A stretch of DNA of 64,000 nucleotides from Bacillota bacterium. GTDB taxonomy: Bacteria; Bacillota; Clostridia; Christensenellales; UMGS416. The position numbers and the translations under genes were made by a program. The stretch spans positions 1 through 64,000 of the forward strand of contig JAEYPH010000015.1 of NCBI GenBank assembly GCA_023410875.1, given 5' to 3'. Positions 1 through 7,697 of the stretch are shown here, one piece after another; positions within the stretch are counted from its first letter, which is position 1, and every line of letters begins with the position of its first letter. The notes beneath the pieces were generated by a model, which did no database searches, had not been told where the DNA came from, and worked only from the letters and a program-made list of their open reading frames with translations.

Positions 1-23
1 TGTGGGGGGGCCCCCCCCCACAC
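1..23. repeat. G7/C9 homopolymer palindrome at window edge
   Basis: The window opens with TGT, seven G, nine C and ACA, a near-perfect inverted repeat with no loop. Nothing else in the window resembles it. It may be a real extreme hairpin or an assembly or contig-end artefact; the sequence alone cannot tell. Confidence 0.5.
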
Positions 24-28
24 CACGA

Positions 29-123
29 CCGGACGTCGGCGAGACGATGCGCAGGTCGCGCCTGCTGGCGCGAAATCCTACCCTATAAAGCATGCCTTTA
101 TGCGCTTAGGGCGACAGCCCGTG
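29..123 (+). repeat. Dispersed repeat family B, copy 1
   Basis: Bases 29-80 match the tail of the repeat seen on the minus strand between uvrA and uvrB (shared words GATGCGCAGGTCGCGCCTG and GGCGCGAAATCC). Bases 87-120 match the tail of the copies near 26190 and 22640 (AAGCATGC, then a TATGCGCTTAG-like word, then GCGACAGCCC). This is therefore one module chain of a multi-copy intergenic element, truncated at its left by the window edge. No ORF is supported in it. Confidence 0.65.
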
Positions 124-147
124 TAGCAACTATTGATATATGGCGTG

Positions 148-984
148 TTACAGCCCCAGAGACCTCAAGTATTCTCTGCTGATGCGGGCGGCCTCCAGCG
201 AGGGGCGCTGGGAGGAGCGGTCCTGCTCCACGACGACATACTTGGCGCCGGCGTCGCTGGCCGCTTCCAGAATCGCGGGGATGTTTTGCACGCCCATGCC
301 CAGCGGGCGGAAGTCGAAGGCTTCGGTGTCGCTGCCCACGGCAGCGTCGTCCTTGCCGGTCTCATCGATGAGCGCGTAAAGCTGCGCGGGCTTCTTGCCG
401 GGCATCACGAAATCCTTCAGGTGCACGACCGGGCAGCGGTTGGTGTACTTGCGCACGTAGGCGGCAGGGTCCTCACCGGCCACGTTGACCCAACAAGTAT
501 CGATCTCGCTCTGCAGATACTGGGGCTCCACCGAGTTGTAAAGGATGTCCAGCGCATACTGGCCGTCCAGCTTGACGAATTCGAAGTCGTGGTTGTGATA
601 CAGCAGCGTGATGCCGCGGGCGTGGCTGGCGCGGCCAATGCGCTGGATGCCTTCCACAACGGCGGCATAGCCGGGGTGGCCGGGGCGGCGGGGCTCGTCC
701 AGCCACGGCACGGCGATGTATTCGCAGCCCAACGTCTGGAACGTCGTCAGTGTGCCCTCCAGGTCGCCCAGCAGCATGTCGATGGGCACATGGGAGGAAA
801 CGCAGCGCAGGCCCAGCTTGTCCATTTCCGCGCGGATCTCCTGGGCCGTATGGCCGAAGAAGTCCGCCGTCATCTCGACGTAGTCATAGCCCATCGCCTT
901 CACCTGAGCCAGCACGCCAAAGAAGTCCTTCTCCGACGCGTCGCGCACGGTGTAAAGCTGCAGCGCCACAGGCAGTTTCTTCAT
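148..984 (-). CDS. Sugar phosphate isomerase/epimerase, xylose-isomerase-like TIM barrel
   Basis: A 278-aa cytoplasmic protein of the AP endonuclease 2/IolE-like TIM-barrel family, which isomerises or epimerises sugars or inositols using a divalent metal. It begins with a typical first strand (VALQLYTVRD) and carries LLYHNHDFEF in mid-protein, where the His-x-His pair fits the family metal site, followed by EIDTCWV and VVHLKDF. The ATG at 984 is preferred over the in-frame GTG at 993 because AAAGGG lies seven bases before it. The substrate cannot be told from sequence. Confidence 0.85.
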   Translation of the reverse strand: MKKLPVALQLYTVRDASEKDFFGVLAQVKAMGYDYVEMTADFFGHTAQEIRAEMDKLGLRCVSSHVPIDMLLGDLEGTLTTFQTLGCEYIAVPWLDEPRRPGHPGYAAVVEGIQRIGRASHARGITLLYHNHDFEFVKLDGQYALDILYNSVEPQYLQSEIDTCWVNVAGEDPAAYVRKYTNRCPVVHLKDFVMPGKKPAQLYALIDETGKDDAAVGSDTEAFDFRPLGMGVQNIPAILEAASDAGAKYVVVEQDRSSQRPSLEAARISREYLRSLGL

Positions 985-1022
985 GTATTTCACCCTTTCA
1001 GTTGTGGATTTGGAACGTTACT

Positions 1023-1051
1023 AGAATACTATGGAACCCTTTCCTGCGCAA
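1023..1051 (-). promoter_or_regulatory. Promoter of the sugar isomerase gene
   Basis: On the minus strand TTGCGC (1051-1046) is followed after exactly 17 bp by TATTCT (1028-1023). This is a good sigma-A match about 40 bases before the isomerase start. Confidence 0.55.
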
Positions 1052-1160
1052 GGCTTTTGCCGGCAACGCAAAGAAACATGCGGATGCATTTTGAACATGA
1101 CACGCATCTGTCGTGTTCCTCTGCTATGATGGAATCAAACACGAAGGGAGGCCCCCACCG

Positions 1161-1412
1161 ATGGAACACATCTGCCAAAGCTGCGCCATGCCCCTGACCG
1201 ACGATGTGCTGGGCACCAACGCCGACGGCACCAAGAACCCCGATTACTGCCATTACTGCTTCAAGGACGGTGCCTTCACCAGCGAGGAAACGCTGGACCA
1301 AATGATCGAGATCTGCATCCCCTACACGCTGGAGGCCAAGGCCTATCCCGATGCCGACACCGCCCGCGCGGCCATGAAGGAGTTCTTTCCCAAGCTGAAG
1401 CGCTGGGCATAG
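1161..1412 (+). CDS. Small putative zinc-ribbon protein
   Basis: An 83-aa protein with an N-terminal four-cysteine zinc ribbon: CQSCAMPL near residue 5, then YCHYC near residue 30. This pattern matches the 'putative zinc ribbon' family of small proteins, often found beside acetyltransferase or transcription-factor genes. The rest is helical and acidic, ending FPKLKRWA. The start is set by GGGAGG about ten bases upstream. It is monocistronic. Its role is unknown; a metal-bound DNA- or protein-interaction module is the usual guess. Confidence 0.8.
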   Translation: MEHICQSCAMPLTDDVLGTNADGTKNPDYCHYCFKDGAFTSEETLDQMIEICIPYTLEAKAYPDADTARAAMKEFFPKLKRWA

Positions 1413-1431
1413 CCCGCTTCGCTTTCGCGGC

Positions 1432-1485
1432 GGATGCTATGGCATCCACCGCGATCCAGATCGCGATCAACGCTGCGGCGTTGAT
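1432..1485 (+). other. Three consecutive perfect hairpins
   Basis: Immediately downstream of the zinc-ribbon gene lie GGATGC-tat-GGCATCC (1432-1447), CGCGATC-ca-GATCGCG (1450-1465) and ATCAACGC-tgcg-GCGTTGAT (1466-1485), practically back to back. They sit before the terminator at 1519 and so would form a structured 3' tail of the mRNA or part of a small RNA. Confidence 0.6.
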
Positions 1486-1518
1486 TGCGAGGGTAACGCC
1501 CCTGCATCACATTCCACT

Positions 1519-1553
1519 GCCCGCTGCCGCGCATGTCGCCAGCGGGCCTTTCT
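1519..1553 (+). terminator. Intrinsic terminator
   Basis: GCCCGCTG (1519-1526) pairs with CAGCGGGC (1540-1547) and is followed by a T-rich run. It would end the zinc-ribbon transcript. Confidence 0.6.
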
Positions 1554-1687
1554 GTACCCCGTCTCATGCCTGCCTACTGAGAACGATGGAACCGCTGTGG
1601 CGGAGCGTTGTTGCCGTTTCTGGCTTGTTGTACGTTGCCTAGGCGGAGTAAATCCGCCGTCGGCAATTAAGTGATGTAGACCGATTT

Positions 1688-1846
1688 TCCATTCTGAGTG
1701 CAACGTAGAATGTCCCTTACCAAAACAACGGCTTTCTCTCAGGGGATTCTTCGGGCGCGATGCGCCCTCAGAATGACATGATGGACCATCGTCCAAAGCA
1801 TCATCTGTCATTCTGAGGCTGCACAGCAGCCGAAGAATCCCCTGAG
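1688..1846 (+). repeat. Dispersed repeat family A (GIY-YIG-array type), solitary copy
   Basis: Contains CAGGGGATTCTTCGGGCGC followed by a GCGCCC arm and GAATGACA, then TGTCATTCTGAG and GAAGAATCCCCTGAG. These are the same half-site words that build the array at 53472-54180. Order and spacing differ, so this is a diverged solitary copy. The surrounding gap from 1554 to 1874 holds nothing else recognisable. Confidence 0.7.
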
Positions 1847-1874
1847 TCATAGCCGTTCCATGGCCTCCACTGCC

Positions 1875-1903
1875 TTGCCCCTACCACCGTATTGCGCTAT
1901 GAT
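1875..1903 (+). promoter_or_regulatory. Promoter of the SDR gene
   Basis: TTGCCC (1875-1880), 17-bp spacer, TATGAT (1898-1903), followed by an AGGAGG-type ribosome site before the ATG at 1931. Confidence 0.6.
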
Positions 1904-1930
1904 TGCATGGAAAAGACAGGAGGAGTGACC

Positions 1931-2683
1931 ATGGAGACCCATTTTGCTGGCAAGGCCGTGGCAGTGACCGGCGGCGCCGGGGGCATCGGCCGGGAGATCG
2001 TGACGCAGTTCGCGGCGCGGGGCGCGGCGGTGGCCTTTGTGGACATCGGCGAAGAAGCCGGCCTGCGCCTGCGGGATGAGCTACGCGCCGCCGGGCACAC
2101 GGCGGGGTTTGTGGCCGCGGACCTCTCGCGGGCTCAGGACTGCGAGGCGGCAGTGGACGCCGCAGCGGCGGCGTTGGGCGCGCTGGACATCTGGATCAAC
2201 TGCGCCGGGCTGGGCCGGGGCGCGCCGCCGGAGGCGCTGCCGCTGGAGGATTGGGACTATGTGCTCAACGTCAACCTGCGGGCAGCCTTCCTGTGCGCCC
2301 GGCGGGCCACCCCGCATCTGAGGGCCCGGGGCGGCGGCAGCATCGTCAACATCGCATCCACCCGGGCGCTGATGAGCGAGCCCCACACCGAGGCCTACGC
2401 CGCCAGCAAGGGCGGCCTGGTGGCGCTGACCCACGCGCTGGCCGCCAGCCTTGCGCCGGACCGCATTCGAGTCAACGCCGTCTCCCCCGGCTGGATTTGC
2501 ACCGGCGGCTATGAACGCCTGACCGCAGCCGACCACAGCCAGCATCTCAGCGGGCGCGTGGGCCGCCCCTCGGACATCGCCCGGGCGTGCCTGTATCTGT
2601 GTGAAGATGGCAACGAATTTGTCAATGGCCAGAACCTCGTCATCGACGGCGGCATGACCAAAAAGATGATCTATGTAGAATGA
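1931..2683 (+). CDS. SDR family NAD(P)-dependent oxidoreductase
   Basis: A 250-aa classical short-chain dehydrogenase/reductase, the usual length for the family. Seen: cofactor loop TGGAGGIG at residues 13-20, NCAG at 90-93, catalytic Ser about 143, and the YxxxK pair Tyr156/Lys160 in AYAASK. An Asp near residue 38 at the end of the second strand favours NAD(H) over NADP(H). The C-terminus IDGGMTKKMIYVE is typical of glucose/ribitol dehydrogenase-like members. The ATG at 1931 has AGGAG eight bases upstream. The substrate is not inferable. It converges on the SpoU gene with a nine-base gap. Confidence 0.88.
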   Translation: METHFAGKAVAVTGGAGGIGREIVTQFAARGAAVAFVDIGEEAGLRLRDELRAAGHTAGFVAADLSRAQDCEAAVDAAAAALGALDIWINCAGLGRGAPPEALPLEDWDYVLNVNLRAAFLCARRATPHLRARGGGSIVNIASTRALMSEPHTEAYAASKGGLVALTHALAASLAPDRIRVNAVSPGWICTGGYERLTAADHSQHLSGRVGRPSDIARACLYLCEDGNEFVNGQNLVIDGGMTKKMIYVE

Positions 2684-2692
2684 TGGTTGCCC

Positions 2693-3550
2693 TTACCGGC
2701 GGCCTCCATGCGTCGGCGAGGCAAAGCCCAGGCTGCGGGCGGCTTCATAGAGCAGTACAGAACCGGCCACAGCCACGTTGAGCGAATCCACCCGGCCCAT
2801 CATCGGTATGCTGACGCCCACATGGGGCCGCTGAAAAAAAAGATCGCTGACGCCGTATTTCTCATGGCCCACGACGATGGCGCTGCGCGGGGCATAGGCG
2901 ACGTCGCAATAACGCTGCGCTGCCTCGGCCTTGCCCAAATAAGTCGTGAAGCCCCTGTCCGCAAGGAAATCCGCGAGGGCATCGGCATCGGCCTCCACAA
3001 CATGCTTGGTCAGCAGCGTGCACAGCGAGCTGCGCACGATGGCGGGGTTGTTCAGCCCCGTGCGGCGGTTGCACAGAATTACAGCATCCGCGCCGGCGCC
3101 GTCGGCGGTGCGGATCAGCGTACCCACGTTGCCGGGGTTCTCCAGGCCGTCCAGCACCAGCATCAGCGCCGCATCCGCCGGGATGTCCTCCAGGGTATGC
3201 TGCGGCACCCGCACAACACCCAGCGCGCCGCGATCGCTCTTGTCGGCGCTCAGGCGCTCGTACACCCGCAGAGAGATCAGCGCCACGCTGCCGCAATGGG
3301 CCATCATGCGGTCGCACTGGGCGATCCACTCGTCGCTATAGAGCAGTTCCGGGCACAGCAGCAACGACTCCACTTCGGCGCCGTATTCGGCCGCCTGGCG
3401 GTTGAGCCACAGCCCTTCTGCCAAAAAACGGCCCGGCAAGCTGCCGCGGGAGGCCTTGAGCGCCGCCTGCACCGCGTCGTGGCCCATGCCTGCCTCAAAG
3501 GCTGTCACACCCAGCTGCGCTGCCCTGCGCCGCAGTTCTTCCGTGTTCAT
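2693..3550 (-). CDS. SpoU/TrmH-family RNA 2'-O-methyltransferase
   Basis: A 285-aa SPOUT enzyme that would methylate a ribose 2'-OH of rRNA or tRNA using SAM bound in a trefoil knot. Motif 1 is LDGLENPGNVGTLIRTAD (residues 133-150, with Asn138 and Arg147), motif 2 IVVGHEKYGVS near 225, and motif 3 SIPMMGRVDSLNVA near 245. The 120-residue N-terminal part replaces the compact L30e-like substrate domain and looks divergent. The RNA target is unknown. Its promoter overlaps that of the divergently oriented lactonase gene. Confidence 0.85.
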   Translation of the reverse strand: MNTEELRRRAAQLGVTAFEAGMGHDAVQAALKASRGSLPGRFLAEGLWLNRQAAEYGAEVESLLLCPELLYSDEWIAQCDRMMAHCGSVALISLRVYERLSADKSDRGALGVVRVPQHTLEDIPADAALMLVLDGLENPGNVGTLIRTADGAGADAVILCNRRTGLNNPAIVRSSLCTLLTKHVVEADADALADFLADRGFTTYLGKAEAAQRYCDVAYAPRSAIVVGHEKYGVSDLFFQRPHVGVSIPMMGRVDSLNVAVAGSVLLYEAARSLGFASPTHGGRR

Positions 3551-3551
3551 C

Positions 3552-3581
3552 TTGACACCCCGATCAGCCCGCCGCTATGAT
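3552..3581 (+). promoter_or_regulatory. Promoter of the SMP-30 gene
   Basis: TTGACA (3552-3557), 18-bp spacer, TATGAT (3576-3581). The predicted start is near 3588, giving a leader of about 58 bases before the ATG at 3646. Confidence 0.65.
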
Positions 3582-3603
3582 AAGGATGGCAGGCACACAG
3601 ACC

Positions 3604-3632
3604 ATTATAGAAATGGCCGTACAGGCTGTCAA
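3604..3632 (-). promoter_or_regulatory. Consensus promoter of the SpoU methyltransferase
   Basis: On the minus strand TTGACA (3632-3627) and TATAAT (3609-3604) are separated by 17 bp, a perfect sigma-A consensus. It fires leftward into the oppositely directed promoter at 3552-3581, so the two are face to face and their predicted transcripts overlap by about ten bases at the 5' ends. Confidence 0.75.
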
Positions 3633-3645
3633 ATCGAGGTGTACT

Positions 3646-4521
3646 ATGATCAAATCTGATTTGGTGCTGCGGGCACAGGCGGTCACCGGCGAGGGGCCGC
3701 TGTGGGATGAGGAGCGCGCCGGCCTGTGGTGGGTGGACATCCCCAAGGGAGAGATCCGCTTCTTCAACCCGGCCAGCGGTGAGGACTGCCTCGTGGCAGC
3801 CATCGGCCAGCAGGTGGGCGCGGTGGTGCTGCGTCGGGGTGGCGCGCTGCTGGCGGCGGCCGAGCACGGCTTCTTTTTCGTGGAGGAGAGCACCGGCAAG
3901 CTCACGCCCATTTATGACCCGGAATCGAACCTGACGGGCAATCGCTTCAACGACGGCAAGTGCGACCCTGCCGGGCGCTTTTGGGCGGGCACCATGGACA
4001 ACGCCTGCATACGACGCGGCGTGGGCGCTCTGTACCGGCTGGACGCCGATTTGAGCTGTCACAAGCTCGTGGAAGATGTGTCCATCTCCAACGGCCTGGC
4101 CTGGAGCCCCGACCGCACAACGATGTATTACGCCGACACGCCCACCGGCGTCGTGGACGCCTTCGACTATGACGACGCCACCGGCCAAATCACAAACCGC
4201 CGCACCGTGGTGCGCATCGCCGAAGGCGCACCCGATGGCATGACGATAGACCGCGACGGCAACCTGTGGGTGGCCCAATGGGGCGGCTGGCAGGTGAGCT
4301 GTTACGATCCCGGAACCGGCCGGAAGCTGGAGGAAGTCGCCGTACCCGCCGCCCAGACGGCCAGCTGCGCCTTCGGCGGCGAAGCGCTGGATACGCTGTA
4401 CATCACGACTGCCCGCAACGGCCTGACCGGCGAGGCGGCGCTTCGCCAGCCCCTGGCCGGCAGCCTGTTCGCCGTGAAGCCCGGCGTGCGCGGCCTGCCG
4501 GCAGCCAAATTCGCCGGTTGA
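3646..4521 (+). CDS. SMP-30/gluconolactonase family protein
   Basis: A 291-aa six-bladed beta-propeller lactonase that hydrolyses sugar lactones such as gluconolactone with one bound metal. Metal-ligand signatures are visible: GEGPLWD (Glu16), SISNGLAWSPD (Asn) and PDGMTIDRDG (Asp). RFNDGKCDPAGRFWAGTMD is the hallmark propeller strand. The ATG at 3646 follows CGAGGT; an upstream in-frame stretch from 3577 lacks a ribosome site and overlaps the promoter. No signal peptide, so it is cytoplasmic. It could serve sugar-acid catabolism with the local isomerase and oxidoreductases. Confidence 0.88.
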   Translation: MIKSDLVLRAQAVTGEGPLWDEERAGLWWVDIPKGEIRFFNPASGEDCLVAAIGQQVGAVVLRRGGALLAAAEHGFFFVEESTGKLTPIYDPESNLTGNRFNDGKCDPAGRFWAGTMDNACIRRGVGALYRLDADLSCHKLVEDVSISNGLAWSPDRTTMYYADTPTGVVDAFDYDDATGQITNRRTVVRIAEGAPDGMTIDRDGNLWVAQWGGWQVSCYDPGTGRKLEEVAVPAAQTASCAFGGEALDTLYITTARNGLTGEAALRQPLAGSLFAVKPGVRGLPAAKFAG

Positions 4522-4583
4522 AGAGGTGAATTCTGCCCGAAAACTGGATGCATGACCAATGGTTATTGCGCCGTATAGTACCA

Positions 4584-4612
4584 TTGTTTATAAATGAAAA
4601 GAACGATATAAT
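4584..4612 (+). promoter_or_regulatory. Promoter of the YitT-family gene
   Basis: TTGTTT (4584-4589), 17-bp A-rich spacer, TATAAT (4607-4612). Confidence 0.6.
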
Positions 4613-4659
4613 TCAGCCGTGCCCATGATACAAAGAGTTTGGGGTATGGAGCGAACCTT

Positions 4660-5580
4660 ATGTTGATGTTGCGCAAGATACAGCCTCTGTTGACGACGGA
4701 ACGCATTTTTGATTACACCAAGCGCATCCTTGGCAGCATACTGATGGCTGCGGGCTATGTATTGTTCATCGTGCCGGCATACATCATGCCCGGCGGCATC
4801 ATCGGCCTGGCGGCGGTGGTGCGCAAGCTCACCGGCCTGGAAATCCCTTTGGGCACACTGACATGGCTCATCAACCTCGTTCTTTATGCCTCGACGTTGC
4901 ATCTTCTGGGCTACAAGCACATCATCAAGGTGCTGTGGAATTCCACGCTATTCGCCTTTTTCATCGATCTGTTCACGCCTTTGGCCAACAAATATCTGCT
5001 GCCCTCGCTCTATGCCTCGGGCATCGGTACCACAAACCCCAATCTGCTGCTCTACGCCGTAGCCGGCGGCGCCATGATCGGCGCGGCCACGGCGTTCATC
5101 TATCGCGCCCACGGCGCCACCGGCGGCAGCGATGTGGCCGCCTTCGCGCTGCAGCGGCTGTTGCCGCGCTTCACGCTGGCTCAATGGATGCTGTTCGTGG
5201 ACGGCGTCATCATACTGGCTACGGTTATTTCCGCAGGCAACATCACGCTGGCGCTGTATGCCATGGCGGTCAAGTTTACAATTTACAAGGTCGTGGACAG
5301 CCTGCTGTCCGGCATCAACTTCGCCAAAGAAGCGCAAATCATCTCCACGAACCACGAGCGCATTTCCCACCGCATTCTGGCGGAGCTCAACCGAGGCGTT
5401 ACCGCCTATCGCTGTGTGGGCTCCTACACCGGTGAGGAAAAGATCATGCTGATGTGCGTGATCAAAACCGAGCAGATCACCGCGCTCAAAGCCATCGTGC
5501 AACAGGAAGATCCCCGGGCTTTCGTCGTGCTCAGCAACACCAACGAAGTCATGGGCAAGGGCTTCTCTTTTCCGCTTTAA
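4660..5580 (+). CDS. YitT family membrane protein
   Basis: A 306-aa integral membrane protein with five or six hydrophobic segments in the first 210 residues (for example ILMAAGYVLFIVPAYIMPGG), then a soluble C-terminal domain of the DUF2179 type (ISHRILAELNRGVTAYRCVG). Family marks are the glycine-rich PGGIIGLA loop and the GATGGSDVAA segment in the second half. The family is widespread in Firmicutes and its transport function is not established. The ATG at 4660 has GGAG nine bases upstream; an in-frame TTG at 4639 is possible. Its own promoter lies at 4584. Confidence 0.85.
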   Translation: MLMLRKIQPLLTTERIFDYTKRILGSILMAAGYVLFIVPAYIMPGGIIGLAAVVRKLTGLEIPLGTLTWLINLVLYASTLHLLGYKHIIKVLWNSTLFAFFIDLFTPLANKYLLPSLYASGIGTTNPNLLLYAVAGGAMIGAATAFIYRAHGATGGSDVAAFALQRLLPRFTLAQWMLFVDGVIILATVISAGNITLALYAMAVKFTIYKVVDSLLSGINFAKEAQIISTNHERISHRILAELNRGVTAYRCVGSYTGEEKIMLMCVIKTEQITALKAIVQQEDPRAFVVLSNTNEVMGKGFSFPL

Positions 5581-5618
5581 CGGTGGTCGAAAGCCCCGAA
5601 ACTCTATTGTGCACCATA

Positions 5619-5647
5619 TTGACCGCATAAGCAGATATTCGTATAAT
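5619..5647 (+). promoter_or_regulatory. Promoter of the response-regulator diguanylate cyclase
   Basis: TTGACC (5619-5624), 17-bp spacer, TATAAT (5642-5647). Confidence 0.65.
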
Positions 5648-5725
5648 GGATTGTATCATGCCGTTATTGTATGAATTTGGTAGAAACGCCGGTGCGGGAG
5701 CCTCGGCGGATCGGTGGATGTGGAC

Positions 5726-6628
5726 ATGAACACGTCGAAACCCCGTTTGCTCGTCGTGGATGACTCCAGCCTGAACCGCACGATGCTGGCGGACATCTTC
5801 AAAGGCGACTACGTGATCCTCTGCGTGAATTCCGGAGAGGAAGCCCTGAACATCGTACCGGCGTTCCGGCCGGATATCATATTGCTGGACATCGTCATGG
5901 GCGGCCTGTCCGGCTATGACGTATGCCGCCAGCTCAAGTCGGATTCCGCCACCGCAGGCATCCCCGTCGTGTTCGTGACCAGCAGTGAGGACAAGAATTC
6001 GGAGATTCTGGGCCTGAGCCTGGGCGCGCTGGACTTTATCGTGAAGCCCTATAATGCCATTATCATCAAGCAGCGCATCGGCAACTACATCGCGCTCAAG
6101 AGCGCCCGCGACGAGCTGGAGCAGTTGGCCATCACCGACCAGCTCACAGGCCTATACAACCGCCGCTACTTCTATACGATGTTCCAGAGTGAAATCAACC
6201 GCGCCCAGCGCTTTCGGCGTCCCCTTTCGGTGCTGCTGCTGGACATTGACCATTTCAAATGCTACAACGACTGCAACGGCCATTTGGCCGGCGACGACTG
6301 CCTGCGGCGGGTCAGTTCCGCTCTGACACGCTCACTTCGGCGATCCACGGACTTCGTGGCGCGTTTTGGCGGCGAGGAGTTCGTCGTGATGCTGCCCGAG
6401 GCCGACGCGTGCTGCGCGATGCAGACCGCCGAATATCTGCGCGCTGCCGTGGAAGGCTTGAACATCCTCTATAGCGAAGAAGACCCGCGCCCGGTCACCG
6501 TATCCATCGGCGTGGCGTGCTGCGCCCCCGACCAGTGCCAGACCGACCAGCAGCTGCTGGATCTGGCTGATGCGGCCATGTACAGCGCCAAGAGCGGCGG
6601 GCGTAATCGCGTCGCTACGGCGCAATAG
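5726..6628 (+). CDS. Response regulator with GGDEF domain (diguanylate cyclase)
   Basis: About 300 aa: a REC domain (residues 7-120; acidic pair Asp12/Asp13, phospho-acceptor Asp55, Lys107) joined to a GGDEF domain. The active site is GGEEF at 215-219, so c-di-GMP synthesis is expected. An inhibitory I-site RSTD (206-209) sits five residues before it, as in PleD, giving product feedback. No EAL domain and no neighbouring histidine kinase are present, so the partner kinase is elsewhere. The start is uncertain: GTG at 5714 or 5720 is in frame with the ATG at 5726. Confidence 0.9.
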   Translation: MNTSKPRLLVVDDSSLNRTMLADIFKGDYVILCVNSGEEALNIVPAFRPDIILLDIVMGGLSGYDVCRQLKSDSATAGIPVVFVTSSEDKNSEILGLSLGALDFIVKPYNAIIIKQRIGNYIALKSARDELEQLAITDQLTGLYNRRYFYTMFQSEINRAQRFRRPLSVLLLDIDHFKCYNDCNGHLAGDDCLRRVSSALTRSLRRSTDFVARFGGEEFVVMLPEADACCAMQTAEYLRAAVEGLNILYSEEDPRPVTVSIGVACCAPDQCQTDQQLLDLADAAMYSAKSGGRNRVATAQ

Positions 6629-6654
6629 TCGCCGCCGGTTTTATCAGCATCGCC

Positions 6655-7686
6655 TTATAGGATGTACTTCTCCTCCAGGTTGACATCGAATCCGCAGGCC
6701 TTCATCGTTGCCTGCGCTACGAGCAGCTCGTGCTCGTAGGTGAAGGGATTCTTTTTCCCCCGAATCATCGCGGCGAAGTCCAGCATTTGCTCGTCATAAC
6801 GTCCCGCCATCTTGGGCAGGTCGATCTTCGTTCGCCGCACATTGTTGTCGTGCATATATACCATATGGCCTTTGGTGTGATCGGCCATGGCCTGCGTCAT
6901 GACCGTTGGGGCTTCCAGCGGCCTGACCTCCAGGGTGCCCTTGCTTCCGCAGAGCACGAGCTGCCGCCTTTCATAGCCCTTCACCTCGACGGAAGTCGTC
7001 CTGACCGTGGAGGCGCCTCTGGGGTATACAAACACCGCCAGGCCGTTGTCGGCAAAATCGACACCATCCACGCCGCTGCTGCCCTGATAGGCAATGATGT
7101 CCATGGGCTTCCCGAGCATCCATATAACAAGGTCGATCAGGTGGCAGCCGAAAATGTACATCGTACCGCCCTTGAATCTGGCGAGATACTCTCGAACCTC
7201 CTTGGTGTGCTCGGTGCTCATGACCGCATCCAGTTCAAAGATGTCGCCCAGCATCCCGGTCTCAACAGCCCTTTTGCAATACCGCATCGCAGGGTTGTAC
7301 CGGTACATATAGCCCAGCTGTACCGTAAGATTCTTGCGCTTCGCGTCGCTGAGCATCTTCGCGTACGCGCCGATGTCCTCACCGGCGGGCTTATCCAGAT
7401 GGATATGGACCCCCGCGTCAATGCACTGCTGCCCTACAGGCAACAGGTCCCATTCATTGGTCTCTACGAGAACGGCATCCAGCCCCTCAACACGCAAGAG
7501 CTCCTCAGGGCTCATCCATTTGAGCCCCCGGTAGTTCTTCTTATCCGTATTTTTCTCCAGATTCTCCCGGTGAAGCTCGGCAATCCCCACAACCTCGAAT
7601 ACGTCGGGGTACTTGCACACCGTGTCCATTGTGGCCTCGGCGTGAAAATGCCCCGTGCCGATTTGGCCGATCCTGATTCGTTTCAT
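6655..7686 (-). CDS. Gfo/Idh/MocA family oxidoreductase
   Basis: A 343-aa NAD(P)-dependent dehydrogenase acting on sugars, inositols or glycosides. The N-terminal Rossmann fold has IGQIGTGHFH, and the family catalytic EKP motif appears as LDKPAG near residue 100. The C-terminal half (from about 125) is the usual mixed beta-sheet substrate domain, with a conserved-looking GGTMYIFGCHLIDL. The second ATG is the start because AAGGAG lies seven bases before it; the ATG six bases upstream overlaps that site. It is the downstream gene of a pair with the S9 peptidase (11-base gap). Confidence 0.87.
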   Translation of the reverse strand: MKRIRIGQIGTGHFHAEATMDTVCKYPDVFEVVGIAELHRENLEKNTDKKNYRGLKWMSPEELLRVEGLDAVLVETNEWDLLPVGQQCIDAGVHIHLDKPAGEDIGAYAKMLSDAKRKNLTVQLGYMYRYNPAMRYCKRAVETGMLGDIFELDAVMSTEHTKEVREYLARFKGGTMYIFGCHLIDLVIWMLGKPMDIIAYQGSSGVDGVDFADNGLAVFVYPRGASTVRTTSVEVKGYERRQLVLCGSKGTLEVRPLEAPTVMTQAMADHTKGHMVYMHDNNVRRTKIDLPKMAGRYDEQMLDFAAMIRGKKNPFTYEHELLVAQATMKACGFDVNLEEKYIL

Positions 7687-7697
7687 GACCATGCTCC

